A DNA stretch of 64,000 bases from Amorphophallus konjac (GCA_022559845.1 CM040123.1:297836642-297900641); one strand, 5' to 3'. Shown: positions 37,179 to 48,531, counted from the first letter of the stretch. Numbers and translations are program-made. The notes: generated by a model from the letters alone, not told the origin.

Positions 37179-39151
37179 TGTTGTGCCCCGTCGTGTTTTG
37201 ACGAAGACATTTTGTTCTACTCTATATGATTTGCATTGAAGATTCCTTGATAAATGTGAGTTTTTGCTAATAGGTTTGATGAGTGGTTTTTGGACTGGCT
37301 CTTGATATCTAAATATATGATAGAAGTTCAGCATGCTTTGCAAATCTATATGAATGCCTTGATTAACTCAAAATTCTTGAATGGTTTCCTTGAATCGTAT
37401 TGCACATGTGAACTTATGATGGTTTTGGGTTGAGTTTTTCACATGGGTTTTTGCAGTCCAAATATATGAAGAGGCATATTGAACAAGCTTTGGGAGAATG
37501 ATTTGTTGAACTCATTTCTTATGCCTTATGTCTTTTGGATTGGATATATGTGTATCATTCTATTGCAGGTTCAAGAAGTTTTCCATCTTTTGGTCCCATG
37601 GTAAAAATGATGCTTGAATGAATTCTTTTTTACTCGCTAGTGTTGTTTCATTTTGTTAAGTCCTTGGTCAAGGGTCGACCCCAAGGGTCTACCCCTGGGC
37701 GTTCTTTTCTCAAAATCTCACGGGTCTAGGCTCAGCTGTCACGAAGGTCGACCCCTGGGTGGTTTTTGTTCTTCACCGACCGTGTTTGCCTCTCTATGAG
37801 TCGCTTTTATATCTTTTGGTTTGTGTACATTCCAAGTAGGTGCAGGGTTTACCTCAACGTTAAACATCTGTGCACATTTTTGCTTCAACGTCTAAGGTCA
37901 GTGCACCTTTTGGCCCATGCATGTTTCCCCTTGCACAAATCAAGGTCGGTGCATGTTCTAGGTCGGTGCACATATTAGTTCTATGTTATAAGGTCGGTGC
38001 ATCTTTTGCATCGGTGGATCTTTTGCATCATGCACGTCGGTGCATCTTTTACGTCGGTGCATCTTTTGCATCATGCACACTCAAAGTCAGTGCACATGCT
38101 TTCAAGGTCGGTGCTGTCAAGGTCGGTGCACTTACATCATATAAGTCGGAGGTTTAGAAATGCCCATTTGAATATCCAATTGACTTGATCTTTTACACCA
38201 TTACCCTTAGGGTTTCTCCTATGGTTTAGGTGTAGTTTTGAGAGGTTTTTACAAGGGGTTTTTGTGGTCTTTTGTTCTATATTACTGCCCTATTTATACC
38301 CTACGATTTCCATGAAAGGAGAATGATCTTTTGGGCTAATCTCATTGCATCCTTGCAGGAAGAGGAGGAGAAGGGTTGTGCATCTGCTGGAGAATGAAGA
38401 CTACGCCGCCAAGGAGTGAGTCTCACGATCCTGAGCTCGGAGCTGAAGGGGAGCCGCCACTACTCTTCATCGGTTGCTGGCTTGGGCGCATCCCTTCAAG
38501 GGGTCAGCTTCTTCCTCTCATGGTTTCATCGTTCGAATGCATCCTTCCACCTATCTCCGATTTGTAATGAAGATCAAAGGGGGAATATCTTGTTCTTGAC
38601 ATCGTATTTCCATTTGAGCATAGTTTATTACTTTTGGACTGGGCATTGTATTTCATATATCTTTTCTTTCATAGACGATCTCGGAGCGTCGTCTCCGTTG
38701 GCGTGATCTCTCGTCGTCGTGCGAGAACACGCGTGTGTGTTGGGCCGTTGAGCCCGTGTGTGTCGGTTTGCTACTGTCGTGTAGCGTTTCTAGTGGAATC
38801 CTCTCGAGTTGAGAGGGGTGCACGTAGGACGGCACTTGGGTGCGTTCGAACCACCTAAAAATTGATGTGTCGTAGGTTGCTATTTGTGTGCTTATTTTTA
38901 TTCTCTATCTGTTCATCTTACGAGTGTGATACAGTGAGCTGAGAGCTCAATTAATCTATCCGTTCATTACGTTCTGTCCGAGTGATTCATCAAAAGCGCT
39001 AGAGAGTTGAGAGAGCTTAGTTGATATTCATCATATCTAGATATTCTTGCTTAGCTATCTAGATTTTTCTTGTCATCTCTACGGTTAAATTTTTAAAAGG
39101 GGGCGCAATCAATTCACCCCCCTCTCGATTGCTTTCCTAACTGGGCCAACA
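37179..39151 (+). mobile_element. Nested copia 3' LTR
   Basis: This 1973-bp LTR is collinear with the 5' LTR. It is slightly shorter, with small gaps in the GTCGAC cluster (37670-37760) and in the GGTCGGTGCA array (37840-38145). It ends CCAACA, followed by the AGGAG duplication. Confidence 0.93.
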
Positions 39152-39545
39152 AGGAGGAACCCGACCTAAAACCAGAGAATCGGAAGAACAAAGTAGAAAT
39201 GAGAAGAAACTGTAAAAGAAAAAATAGAACTAACAGAAAAAAATTGAAACGAATGTAGCTCTCGCAGGAGCAAGTTGGTCTGGATCTAATCCAGAAACCA
39301 ACAGATAGCAGATCTTCAATATGCTTCTGCCACTTCACTATTACTTCTCTCTTCTCTCTCGAGCTCTCTTTCTCTCTCAGCACTCTCACTCTAATTCTTC
39401 TCACAGAGTCTCTGGCACTCGTACTCTCCTACTCTCTTTTCTCTCTTTTCCTTCTACTGGCTTGTAGCTCCTTTCTTCTGGCAGCTCTCTCTTCTTCTCC
39501 TTTTTAGCTCCACTCTCTCTCCTTCTTCTCCCAGCCTTCGATCCC

Positions 39546-39553
39546 TTTTTATA
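39546..39553 (-). promoter_or_regulatory. TATA box of LARD LTR (right copy)
   Basis: TATAAAAA on the minus strand in the same context as 20884-20891. This is the promoter copy of the 5' LTR. Confidence 0.65.
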
Positions 39554-39824
39554 GGAAGACAATGGGCGCGTGGGTACCACGTTTCCCGCCCAAACTTCTA
39601 CGCAGATCTGATCCTTTGAGGTTCCACGTGTCAGAATCGTGATGCTGTAGCAGTCCATGTGGTAGGATCATCTGGTCTGCTCCTTGCCTTGGATCACATG
39701 CCATCGACCTGGTACTTTAGATTCCACGTGAGGTAAGTTTGCAGGTTGCTCAATAGATGCTCGACCATATGACTCACCTGGAAAAGACACAGTCATGAGG
39801 GTTAGCACTGACTTTACCTTTTGA

Positions 39825-40765
39825 AGCCTGAGCTATGCACAGACTCTAAACAGTGAATTGTACGGACCTTATATTCATAGAGCTAAAGTGTACACCGACT
39901 CATGCATGCGTATGGCAAAACATGCACAGACCTGATGCAAACATTGCACTGACCTTCTATATGCGTAGGCAAAATATGTGCCGACCTTAGCATGCGTATG
40001 ACAAAACTTGCACTGACCTTCTATATGCGTAGGCATAGTGTGCACCGACTTTAGTAAGACAACGTGGATGTGCACCGACGTTCTACGCCGAACAGAGTGT
40101 GCACCGATAATCTAACGAACAGACATAAAAGTGCGCTGACCTCATATATAGACAACTGAAACGTGCACTGACGTTACATGCTGAACAACAAAATGTGCAC
40201 TGACCCTTGCATGCGTATGACAGAATATGCACAAACCTATATATGCATGATGTAAAAGTTGCACTGACCTTTATATGCTTAAGGTAAAACATGCACCGAC
40301 CTATATGCATGTGCATCCTACAAACCTGCACCGATCTTGTATCGCACAAGGACAAGTGTGCACTGACTTGGTTATGAACATGCACCGACCTTATATGCAA
40401 CAAATAGTATGTGCACTGACCTTCTGACTATTGTTGACACATGTGCATCGACTTTATTTATGCAAGATACAAATGTGCACAGACCTAACATGATGTGCAC
40501 CGACCTTGTATAGCACAAGACTGAGCATGCATCGACCTTAATATGTGATGCTGTAATATGCACGGACCTTCCAATGCACAAGGGTAGATGTGCACAGACT
40601 TGAATGCACGAGACTAAACATGCATCGACCTATATGCAACAAATGAACATGCACACAACCTGTTCGATGAAAAGCATATGTACTAACATATGTTCTTAAG
40701 ATTGAGATGTGCATTGATCTTACCTCATAGACATATGATATGTGTACTGACCTGTATGCTTCAAT
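39825..40765 (-). repeat. GGTCGGTGCA tandem array, LARD LTR right copy
   Basis: About 30 units in the same order as 21165-22105, with scattered substitutions, many of them C/T or G/A. Confidence 0.9.
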
Positions 40766-40965
40766 GCACTAGGTATCTGGCATTGACTTTTTGTCACCTT
40801 TTTGACCAGTCATCATGTTAAGTCATTTTTAGAACCTATTCTGACATATTTTTATACTGCTATATAAAGATGATAAGATTATTAATTTATGCATCCATGT
40901 TTTATCATCAAGGTTGAATATAATGACATAATAGTTGACATCATCAAAATCACAGAGACACAACA

Positions 40966-41592
40966 TGTATGGCTCCTTATGAGGCGTTGTACGGGTGACC
41001 TTGTTGGACTCCGCTTGATTGGTTTGAGGTGGGTGAATGTGTCCTGAAAGGATCGGATTTGGTGCAGCAGTGTGCTGAGGTGGTGCATTTAGTCCGGCAA
41101 AAGATGTTGGCGGCGTAGAGTCAGTAGATGAGTTATGACGATCGAAGAAGGCAACCCCTCAGTTTTGCGGTAGAAGACCAGGTGTTTTTGAGGGTCTCTC
41201 CCATGAAGGGTGTAATGCGCTTCGGCAAGGGTGGGAAGTTGAGTCCCCGCTACATTGGTCCTTTTGCCATTGTCGAGCGTGTCGGTGAGGTTGCTTATCG
41301 GTTACAGTTACCCCCGGAGCTAGTTGTTGTGCATGACGTGTTCCATGTGTCAATGCTGCGGATGTATATGCCCGATGATTCCCATGTCTTGGAAGACTCT
41401 GTTTGGCCCGAGGTGACCCAAGACTTGTCCCTTCCGGAGTACCCTATCTGCATTGAGAATAGGCGTGAGTAACGCCTGTAGAATAAGGTTATTCCCCTGA
41501 TAAAGGTGGTTTGACAACGTCACTCTAGTGGTGAGGTGTCGTGGGAGCGAGAGGAAGAGATGCGGTGGTAGTATCCCTACCTGTTCGAGTGA
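40966..41592 (+). pseudogene. Ty3/gypsy integrase end and chromodomain-like tail
   Basis: Gypsy coding resumes after LARD with MAPYEALYG and LVRQKM. The integrase C-terminal fold then runs in a 115-codon open stretch (41128-41472): VEDQVFLRVSPMKGVMRFGKGGKLSPRYIGPFAI and ELVVVHDVFHVSMLR. A chromodomain-like end follows through stops (NKVIPLIKVV, SSGEVSWEREEEMR), as in Tekay/Del elements, where it would target chromatin. Stops occur near 40996, 41116, 41470 and 41509. Confidence 0.88.
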
Positions 41593-41640
41593 CTTTCTCC
41601 CCTGTTCCTATGCTATTTTTAATTTTGAGGATGAAATTTA

Positions 41641-41656
41641 TTGAAAGGGGGAGCGC
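41641..41656 (+). other. Polypurine tract of the gypsy element
   Basis: TTGAAAGGGGGAGCGC lies directly before the Y LTR start TGTAATGCC. Confidence 0.8.
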
Positions 41657-44082
41657 TGTAATGCCTCGGGTTTTTTTGATATATTTCAGATCAGGATACG
41701 TGGGTTTCGAATCAGGATCTGTGGGTTTCGGATCACTTTCGGGGGTCCTGAAGAGCGTTTTGTGGTTTAAGCGTGTTTTTCCTCTGACGAGCCTTCGGAA
41801 CCCCATATAGGGTGAACCGTTGCATTCTCTAACTCCGGGACGTTACCAGTGTGTCAAGCGTGTTCCGAGGATCGGGAAAATGATTTTTCCTAATTTTCCA
41901 CATTTTTTGGATTTTTCGGATTTCTATATAATAAACCCCTTTTCTTTTTCTTTTTCTTCTTCTTCTTTTTTCCCCTCCCCTTCTTCCCATTGAGACCCCG
42001 TGCCTCCCAACCGTTGCCCCCTCTTCCCGTGCGCGGACGCAGTGCCCTCACCACCTCCGACTGCATATGACGGACCGAGGTGGCTGCGTGGTGACGACGG
42101 CGGCGATGAGGCGAGCACGGTGGTGGTGATCTCGTGGCGTGGGTGTGGAGTTCGTGGTTCAATCGAGATTTGGAGATCGGCGGTGATCCGGAGGTTTTGA
42201 AGCTTCCTTGAGGTAGGGGGACAGATCATTGCCCTCTTTCTCGCTTTCCCCGTGATTTCTAGGGTGAGGAGAGGTCGAGAGAGGGTTATTTTTCTTCGGG
42301 AAGGGAAATCGCATGCTTGGGTTTCGAGCGCCAGATCTAGCATTTTCTGAGGTTTTTGGTCGTTTGTTGTACTCCATTTGATGCTAGAGGGTCAGGGGAA
42401 GGGTTCCCCTTTGTATTCCCCTTCACCTGGGGGTGAATAGGCGGTGGATCGGGCTTTCCTAGGGGGTGTATGCCGTTTCGGCTCGGTTTTACATCACGGT
42501 AATAATAGGAGTCGCATTCTTGAGGAACACGGCACGTCGTAAGGTCACGTTCATCAGGGAAGATAAACAGTGTGGCCGTTGAGATCGCACACGGTTAAAC
42601 GGTCGCGTCTTTGTTTATCGCGCCCATCGGCACGGGCGCGTTCTGTTTGAATCGCGCCACCCTCGGAGGGCGCGTCCTGGGATTGCGCCGTCCAGGGAGG
42701 TCGCGTTCCGATCGGATCATGCCGTTCGTGGAGGTCTCGTTCCCGTGGGATCGCGACGCCCCTGGAGGGCATGTTTAGGATCCCGTCGCCTCTGAGGGGC
42801 GCGTTCATCTTTTCCTTTCCGTAGTATCCCACTCGAGATGGGTTATGCCCTAGTGAAACTGGGTCCCACCCCCCTTTGTTGGTGTTTGGGCTCGTCGGAT
42901 GCCTTGGGTATCCTGTGAGAGCCAAAGTGCGCCTAGGGGATCCCTGAGGAGGGGTTTCACCTCGATTGGTGTGCCTGCGGGACTTGGGGGTTGAGTAGAC
43001 CTCGTTTGTTTCCCGGGCCCCCGTGTTCCCTGATTTTGTGTCACCAAGAGTCGTGTCGGTACGGGGGGCCGTCCCCGCACCTCGTCAAAGTTTTAGCCGG
43101 TGATTTCCGTTGGTTAGTGAGTTCATACCTTCCGTGACACGTCCACTAGACGTAGCCTTCTTACAGCACGCGTGTGCTGACCCACCTGGGAGTGGTGGAG
43201 CAGCTTACCCGAGAGAGGCGATTTTTAGTCTGGTTACCGTAGGGTCCCTCACCTTTGCAGCCTGCGTCCTGGCTGGGGGGAAGAACCAACTAGAGGATCT
43301 GACCTAGAGGGCGTGATCTGTGTGTGCACACGTGGTTGGGGGCGTTGGACCCACACTGACGAGCGTGACCCCAACTAGTCCTTATTTGTGGTACTTGTTG
43401 TGTGTCTCAGTCTCCGCCTGGGGCATGTAGGGAGACACTGGGACGCAGTGTAAGACGTCATGGGACGCATCCGGCCTTGCATCTAGTGGGTGGTGCTCCT
43501 GTCTTCTGGCTGGTACGGACCTATTTTCCCGTCAGACCGTGGTCGGTTTGTTCGGTATAGTACGCAGTCAGTGCAGTTAGTAGTAGTGAGATTTTCCATT
43601 TATTTATTGTTGTTATTGTCGTACTTCTGTTATTTACCGTACTTTACTTGTTGTCTTGTTTTCCTCGTTGCGAGGCGGGGGTCTGCGTGATCCCTACTGA
43701 GCCAATGAAATGAGGCTCACCCCTATGTTTTCAGGTGAGGCGAGGTTGGCAGGGAGCGCACCAGAGGTTCAGCGTGGTTCCAGTAGCCAGGGTTAGTGCC
43801 AGTTGCCAGAGCTGGGGTATGCCCCACGTACTTATACTTTTCATTCTGTTAGCTGTACTGATTTTGAACAAGAGATATTCTGGACCTTGTAGCTCCTTAT
43901 TGAGTACTTGTTTAATTCCATGCATTTTATTTAGTTTATTGTGCTAGTTCTGCTGTTATTTTAGATTCTCGTGTACCCTCACACCATCCTTTAACCCTTC
44001 CGAGTCTTCGGACTCGTGGGTGGCGGGCCGAGGTTCAAGTAGTGCCGATTCCTTTCCGGTACTCGGATCTCGGGTCGTTACA
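41657..44082 (+). mobile_element. Family Y gypsy 3' LTR
   Basis: This 2426-bp LTR starts TGTAATGCCTCGGG and ends GGGTCGTTACA. It is placed right after a polypurine tract and holds a TATA-like box (TATATAATA near 41926), a CT-rich leader and GC-rich tandem repeats (42590-42810). It shares only general layout with the X LTR at the other end of the element. The frames at 41890-43700 are not supported as genes. Confidence 0.88.
42590..42810 (+). repeat. GC-rich tandem repeat in Y LTR
   Basis: Six or so diverged units of about 30-36 bp with the core GATCGCGCC...GGAGGGCGCGTTC. Confidence 0.75.
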
Positions 44083-44483
44083 CAGTCGGTCGATCGAACT
44101 TCAAGTATCAGTCGACCGATAACTATAACTTTCTCAGGCAATTCAACTCTGGGAAATTTGGTCGACCAGACCCTTTCTATCGGTCAACTGGCCAGTCACT
44201 TTGATCAACCAGTACACTTGAAACATGCAGAATTAAGCCCAAATTAGCATATATTGAAATCAATAAATTCAACATACCTTAGATGTAAATCTTTAACATT
44301 TCTGGACTTATTTGAACCTGAGTTGAACGTAAGGACAAGTTTCCACATCAATTCTCATTCACATCATGACTTTCCTAACCATAGATGAAATTATTTCTTA
44401 ACCATAGATGAAATTTTGTTGTCATCAAAATCACACACATACATAAAGTTTTGTTGTTATCAAAATCACACACATAGCACAAC
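44083..44483 (-). mobile_element. S2-type LTR fragment
   Basis: This is the 5' part of a SIRE-like LTR, in reverse. It starts (minus) near 44483 with GTTGTGCTATG and runs through a TTTGATAACAACAAAACTTT stretch to TTGATTTCAATATATGC, TCTGCATG and a GTCGAC cluster (44085-44215). The same order is seen at 46271-46621 joined to 57503. It is cut at 44083 by the Y LTR. A short stretch of about 50 bp is duplicated near 44380-44480. Confidence 0.75.
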
Positions 44484-46270
44484 CCCACTAGCCTCATTTT
44501 TCTAGTAACTGGTATCAAATTTTAAGAGCTCCCTTAAACCATTGGCAATGAAGGTTTTATTTCTTCAAATATTCCCTTGATACTAACCCGGACCGACATG
44601 CGGCCAATGAAATTATGAATTTTGAACAACATTATAGGGACCAAGTCTTCCTCATCTTGTTCCTGGGAATCGGCTCTTGAACATTCCTTGGACGGCACAC
44701 ACCTGTTCCAAAAAGTGGTAGAGGAAGGTGAAATGGAGGCGGTAGGCACAAGGAATAGCAGAGTGGAGGCGGTAGGCTCAATGAGCTTCACCCCTTGCTC
44801 GGAAGCAAGTAGGGTTGGCTCAAGTGTAGAAGTGGGCAGACCTTGCTCAGTCTCTAGGGTAGGTTTGGATGGAGGGTAAATTGTTCGTGGTTGGATTGAT
44901 AAGTTTTGGATAATGGAGGTGATTGGTTTAGGTAGATAGTTGTCATATGATGGAGATGAAGGCTTAGGTGGTTCAATGGTGGGAGGGTTGGTGAAGGTAG
45001 AGGGTGTATGGGTAGTGGAGGTCGAAGGCATGGCAGTTGAAGGGTGGATGATAGTGAGTTTAGGAACAAAATGTCTTAGTTTAGTTGGTGGAGGAGATGG
45101 TTTTAGTGGTGGATTGTCAAGGGGAGAAGGTTGCGTAGAAGATGGTGGGTGTGTCGAGGTGAGTATCAACTCATCATCGAAGCACCAAGTGGTTTGGGAG
45201 ATGGGGGTGATGGTAATAGACCCGACCTGAGCAAGGGGTTGGTGTTGTGGAGGAGGAGGTTGTTAGGGAGGTAATGGGCGAAGGAGCCTTGGAACGGGTG
45301 CAGCTTGTGGCATAACAACATCAACTAGCCCAGGTTCATTATAATAAGTCCCTTGTGGACGCCAAGACAGAGGTATAGTGGATGGATAGTTTTGTGGATA
45401 TAGAGGCAGTGGGCCATACGAATGAGTAGGATGGGTAGATGGTGGGTGGACGGCGTCCACTTGTTCATTAATTTCAAATGTTGGGCCAGCTTGTTCAAAA
45501 GCATATATAAAAGGAGAGTCTTTAAGTTAGACCTGAATGTAACGGGCCCATTCATAAAGGTCTTCAAATGTATCTACTTTGTTCATGGCCAAAATATTTT
45601 AGAACTTAGGCATAGAATTGGAAATTATGATCTTGACCTGTTCAAATTCCGACAAGGTGTCTATTAACAACTTGGCCATGGCTCTCAATCTATCAGCGAA
45701 CTAAATAAAACCTTCACTAGGCCTCATCTTTTCATCCAATAAATTAGTGATGGAAATAGATGGGCCAACACAGTCCCTATACCGTTAGAATTTTCTCTTA
45801 ACAATTTCAAAATTAGCAGCCTCATTTGGCTCCAAAGAGTAGAACCACTCTAAGGCAGGGTCATCCAAGGATTTTCAAAACAAAAATGCGAGAGCTCTCT
45901 TATCATTCTGCCAATATGAAGATTCATATATGAAGTCCTTGATGTACAAGAAGGGGTTGCTCATTCCATTGTAAATTCGGTACTTGGGCACTTGTAAGGG
46001 TGGAATATAAGGAGCATGTGGCACAAAAATTGCCGAAACGTCTCGTGCATTCATCATCTTCTTCAACTGACCCTCCATGTGATTGATCTTGCTAAGGAGG
46101 ACTTGAATGGAGGGATCAATTTGAGAGGTAGAAGGCTGCCCTTGGGACCTCAATGAAGCTTGAGAGGGAGGCCTTGAATGGGAGGAGTGATGTGGATTAC
46201 AAGGAGGATGCACAACTAGGCCAATGGGCCTTGAAGGATGGTGGGAAAAAGGCGGTTGGCCCATTGGGCC
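44484..46270 (-). pseudogene. Tat2 gag polyprotein, main part
   Basis: This is a minus-strand gag of a Tat-like Ty3/gypsy element. From 46264 downward it shows PSIQVLLSKINHMEGQLKKM and the capsid pattern PKYRIYNGMSNPFLYIKDF...RALAFLF. Decayed capsid follows (45870-45570) with EFEQVKIIISNSMPKF and DTFEDLYEWARYIQ, then a long Pro/Ser/Thr-rich region (45567-44534). Stops lie near 45874, 45606, 45528 and 45261. It lacks a recognisable zinc knuckle, protease or RT and ends at the S2-type LTR fragment. The N-terminus is displaced to 58703-59040 by the S2 insertion. Confidence 0.8.
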
Positions 46271-46621
46271 TGTTGTGTCCCCGGTGCTTTTGATAATGAC
46301 AAAACTTTATATGTGTGAATGGATCATGAATTGCATGTGATTATATTTTGATCTGCTTCATTCATGTGATTATATGTGTGAATGGATCATGAATTGCATA
46401 TGAGACATGTTATGTTCTGAATAGAAAATTTATTAAAGTTGATTCCCCTCATGGCGTGAACGATTGATTCATATATTCTCATCGAGTGAGTTACTATCTA
46501 ACCCTTCTCCAAGTGCTTATCGGGTTCAAAAGAAGTCCAAGAATGTCAAAGATACCAAACTAAGGTATGTTGGACTTATTAGATTGAAATATATGCTTAA
46601 TTGAGTCTATTTCTGCATTTT

Positions 46622-46642
46622 CACTACAAGAAAATTGGCCTA
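46622..46642 (+). repeat. CACTA left terminal inverted repeat
   Basis: 21 bp, exact inverted match of 57479-57499. Confidence 0.95.
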
Positions 46643-46925
46643 CAGCCACGAATTTTACCTACGCTTCCAAAAAAAGGTTAATATATATAGCCTATTCCTA
46701 CGCTTTTAAAATCTATAGGTAAATTCCCTACGTTTTTTTATAATGTAGGTATATGCCTATCTTAGTCCTACATTTTTTCATAAAGTGTCATAAATTGTAA
46801 GGTATTCCTACGATTTTGTGAGTGATGTGTGAATAGATCTTAGATATTATTTTATTTTTAATAAAATGTAAGAATAGATCACTTTAAAACAATAATAAAA
46901 AAATCTAAAAACGTAGGAACTGAGG
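46643..46925 (+). repeat. CACTA left subterminal repeats
   Basis: The words CCTACGCTT, CCTACGTTTTT and TGTAGGTAT recur about every 20-40 bp in both orientations. In CACTA elements such repeats are the binding sites of the element's DNA-binding protein. Confidence 0.75.
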
Positions 46926-47103
46926 GTGACCCGGATGGCGGCAAAATTGCGGCTCGATGTTTTTCATATATTCTTGTTTTAACACCCGATTTTCCTCAGA
47001 TCACACCATTGACCAATCCTCTCCCTGCTTCTCTTCCCACCCCCACTCCCTCCTTCGCGGTGGCTTGCTAGATGCCTGGCCCTTCCCCCCACCTCCAAGC
47101 CCC

Positions 47104-47628
47104 ATGGCCGTCATCGCCGCCGCCAGGCCCCTAGTGACCATGTAGGCCCTCGAGGGCGACATGGCGACCGACGGACCCAACGCCGTGCCGCTCCCCAACG
47201 TCCTCAAGGCGATGATCCGCCCCGACATAGTCTGGTTCGTCCAACCCAACATCTCCAATAACAAGCGCCAGCCCTACGCCGTCTCTAGGCACGCCGGCCA
47301 CCAGACCTCGGTCGAGTCCTGGGGCACCGGTCGCGTCGTGTCCCGTATCCCCCATGTCGCCGGCGGCGGCACCCACCGCACCGGTCAGGGAACCTTCGGC
47401 AACATGTGTCGTGATGGTCGCATGTTCGCCCCCACCAAGATCTGGCGCTGCTGGCACCACCGCGTCAATGTTAACCTCCGCCGCTTCGCAGTGGTCTAGG
47501 CCCTCGCCACGTCCGCTATCCCGGCCCTTCTCATGGCCAGGGGGCACCACATCGAGGAGGTCCTTGAGCTCCCGCTCGTGATCTCCAACTCCGCCGATGG
47601 CGTCGAGAAGACGACCTCTGCCATCAAG
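47104..47628 (+). pseudogene. RPL4: Ribosomal protein L4 (uL4) fragment captured by CACTA
   Basis: The parent protein is a core part of the large cytosolic ribosomal subunit. About the first 175 codons are present, from an ATG at 47104: [14 protein letters not shown], then [72 protein letters not shown] and [17 protein letters not shown]. Two in-frame stops break it (47143-47145 and 47497-47499), each one base change from the family's usual codon. The homology ends after SAIK; the family continues for about 230 more residues. The upstream CT-rich stretch (47010-47100) is probably the captured 5' UTR. Confidence 0.92.
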
Positions 47629-47826
47629 GCTCGGGGGGGTGGCGGCGAGCTCCGGAGCTCTCCTCAGTGTTCTTCCCTCCGGCTAGATCTAGGGTTTGTT
47701 TGATGTTTGGGGCGCGTCTAGGGTTGTGATTGTGAACGGTCGTTCTTTCTTCTGCTCTATTTTTTTGTTTTTTGTTTTTTTGTTTTTTGTTTTGGATTTG
47801 GAGCATGCATCTAGGGTTGTGCGGGG
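47629..47826 (+). other. Junction between RPL4 and NF-YB fragments
   Basis: This is probably the 5' untranslated part of the captured NF-YB gene (GATCTAGGGTTTG-type sequence and a T-rich run). The exact capture junction is not visible. Confidence 0.45.
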
Positions 47827-48531
47827 ATGGCGGACGAGCCAACGCAGCTGCTACCGACGAGCCCCGGGGCTGGGGGCAGCCACGAGAGCGGGGGGGACAC
47901 GAGCCCTCGGTCAAACGTGCGGGAGCAGGACTGGTTCCTGCCAATCGCCAACATCAACAGGATCATGAAGAAGGTGATCCCGGCCAACGGGAAGATCGCC
48001 AAGGACGCAAAGGAGACCATGCAGGAGTGCGTGTCTGAGTTCATCAGCTTCATCACCAGCGAGTGCGATCTTATTCTTTTCTCTCGCTTTATGCTTCATT
48101 GGTCTGGAGTCTCAGATTAGCTCATTCTTTTGCTACTATGCTTTTCCTGATTTTGATGGCACAGGGCGAGCGACAAGTGTCAGCGAGAGAAGCGGAAGAC
48201 TATAAATGGCGACGATCTTCTCTGGGCCATGGCCACACTGGGATTTGAGGACTACATCGAGCCATTGAAGAACTACCTACAAAAGTTTAGAGAGGTACTC
48301 CTTTGCACAATCATCATCGCTGTTATTGGCGTTTTATATGCTTTTGTCTGTCTTGGCTTGCAGCTGGCATTGAGGTCCTTTTTTAGATCATTGTCGTAAC
48401 TTGTTGTTTACATTTTTCTTTATGTTTTTTTTCTAAATTTTGCTCGTCTACAAGAGCTTAACTTTACTCTCTTTGTTCCTTTTTTTTGTCGGTGTCTGCA
48501 TTCCGGACTGCATGTTGTGCTGCAGATGGAG
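47827..48531 (+). CDS. NF-YB: NF-YB (HAP3) histone-fold subunit, 3'-truncated captured gene
   Basis: NF-YB pairs with NF-YC and NF-YA to bind CCAAT boxes in the nucleus. Exon 1 is 47827-48062, a GT-AG intron 48063-48164 and exon 2 48165-48294, followed by another GT donor. A possible 6-nt exon 3 (ATGGAG, 48526-48531) lies between AG and GT. Spliced, 124 codons are open with no stop. The N-terminus is Gly/Ser-rich ([15 protein letters not shown]). The histone fold is complete ([79 protein letters not shown]). A few residues differ from the very conserved pattern: W for R in QDRFLP, V for A in KKAIP, M for V in ETVQEC. The C-terminal exon is missing. Confidence 0.9.

Larger units (their letters stand above)
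28708..39151 (+). mobile_element. Nested SIRE-like Ty1/copia element, full length
   Basis: This 10,444-bp element is complete in structure: LTR, primer site, gag, protease-integrase-RT-RNase H order (the copia order), polypurine tract, LTR. It sits in the right LTR of LARD with the perfect duplication AGGAG (28703-28707 and 39152-39156). Coding parts hold many stops. The LTRs differ by only a few substitutions over the first 150 bp, so it is younger than its host elements. Confidence 0.95.
19737..40965 (-). mobile_element. LARD: gag-only SIRE-like LTR element carrying a nested copia
   Basis: The element lies on the minus strand in gypsy integrase. The target duplication is GGTAT (19732-19736) and TGTAT (40966-40970), with one mismatch. 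Removing the nested copia and its AGGAG duplication leaves about 10.8 kb: two 2.57-kb LTRs and a 5.6-kb interior (22304-27946). The interior encodes only gag; I found no protease, RT, RNase H or integrase on either strand. It would therefore need pol supplied by another element. The primer site, polypurine tract and LTR ends are of SIRE/copia type. Confidence 0.88.
27947..40965 (-). mobile_element. LARD 5' LTR (right copy), split by copia
   Basis: The two parts, 27947-28707 and 39152-40965, join to match the left copy, including the stretch TCAGGAGGAACCC at the copia site. It has its own TATA box (39546-39553) and tandem array (39825-40765). Confidence 0.9.

Noticed and set aside
41890..43307. 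GC-rich open frames on both strands after the gypsy pol
   Set aside because: They lie inside the Y LTR, overlap on both strands and come from CT-rich and GC-rich repeats.
47629..48248. Other frames over the RPL4/NF-YB region, both strands
   Set aside because: They are GC-rich shadows of the two recognised fragments.
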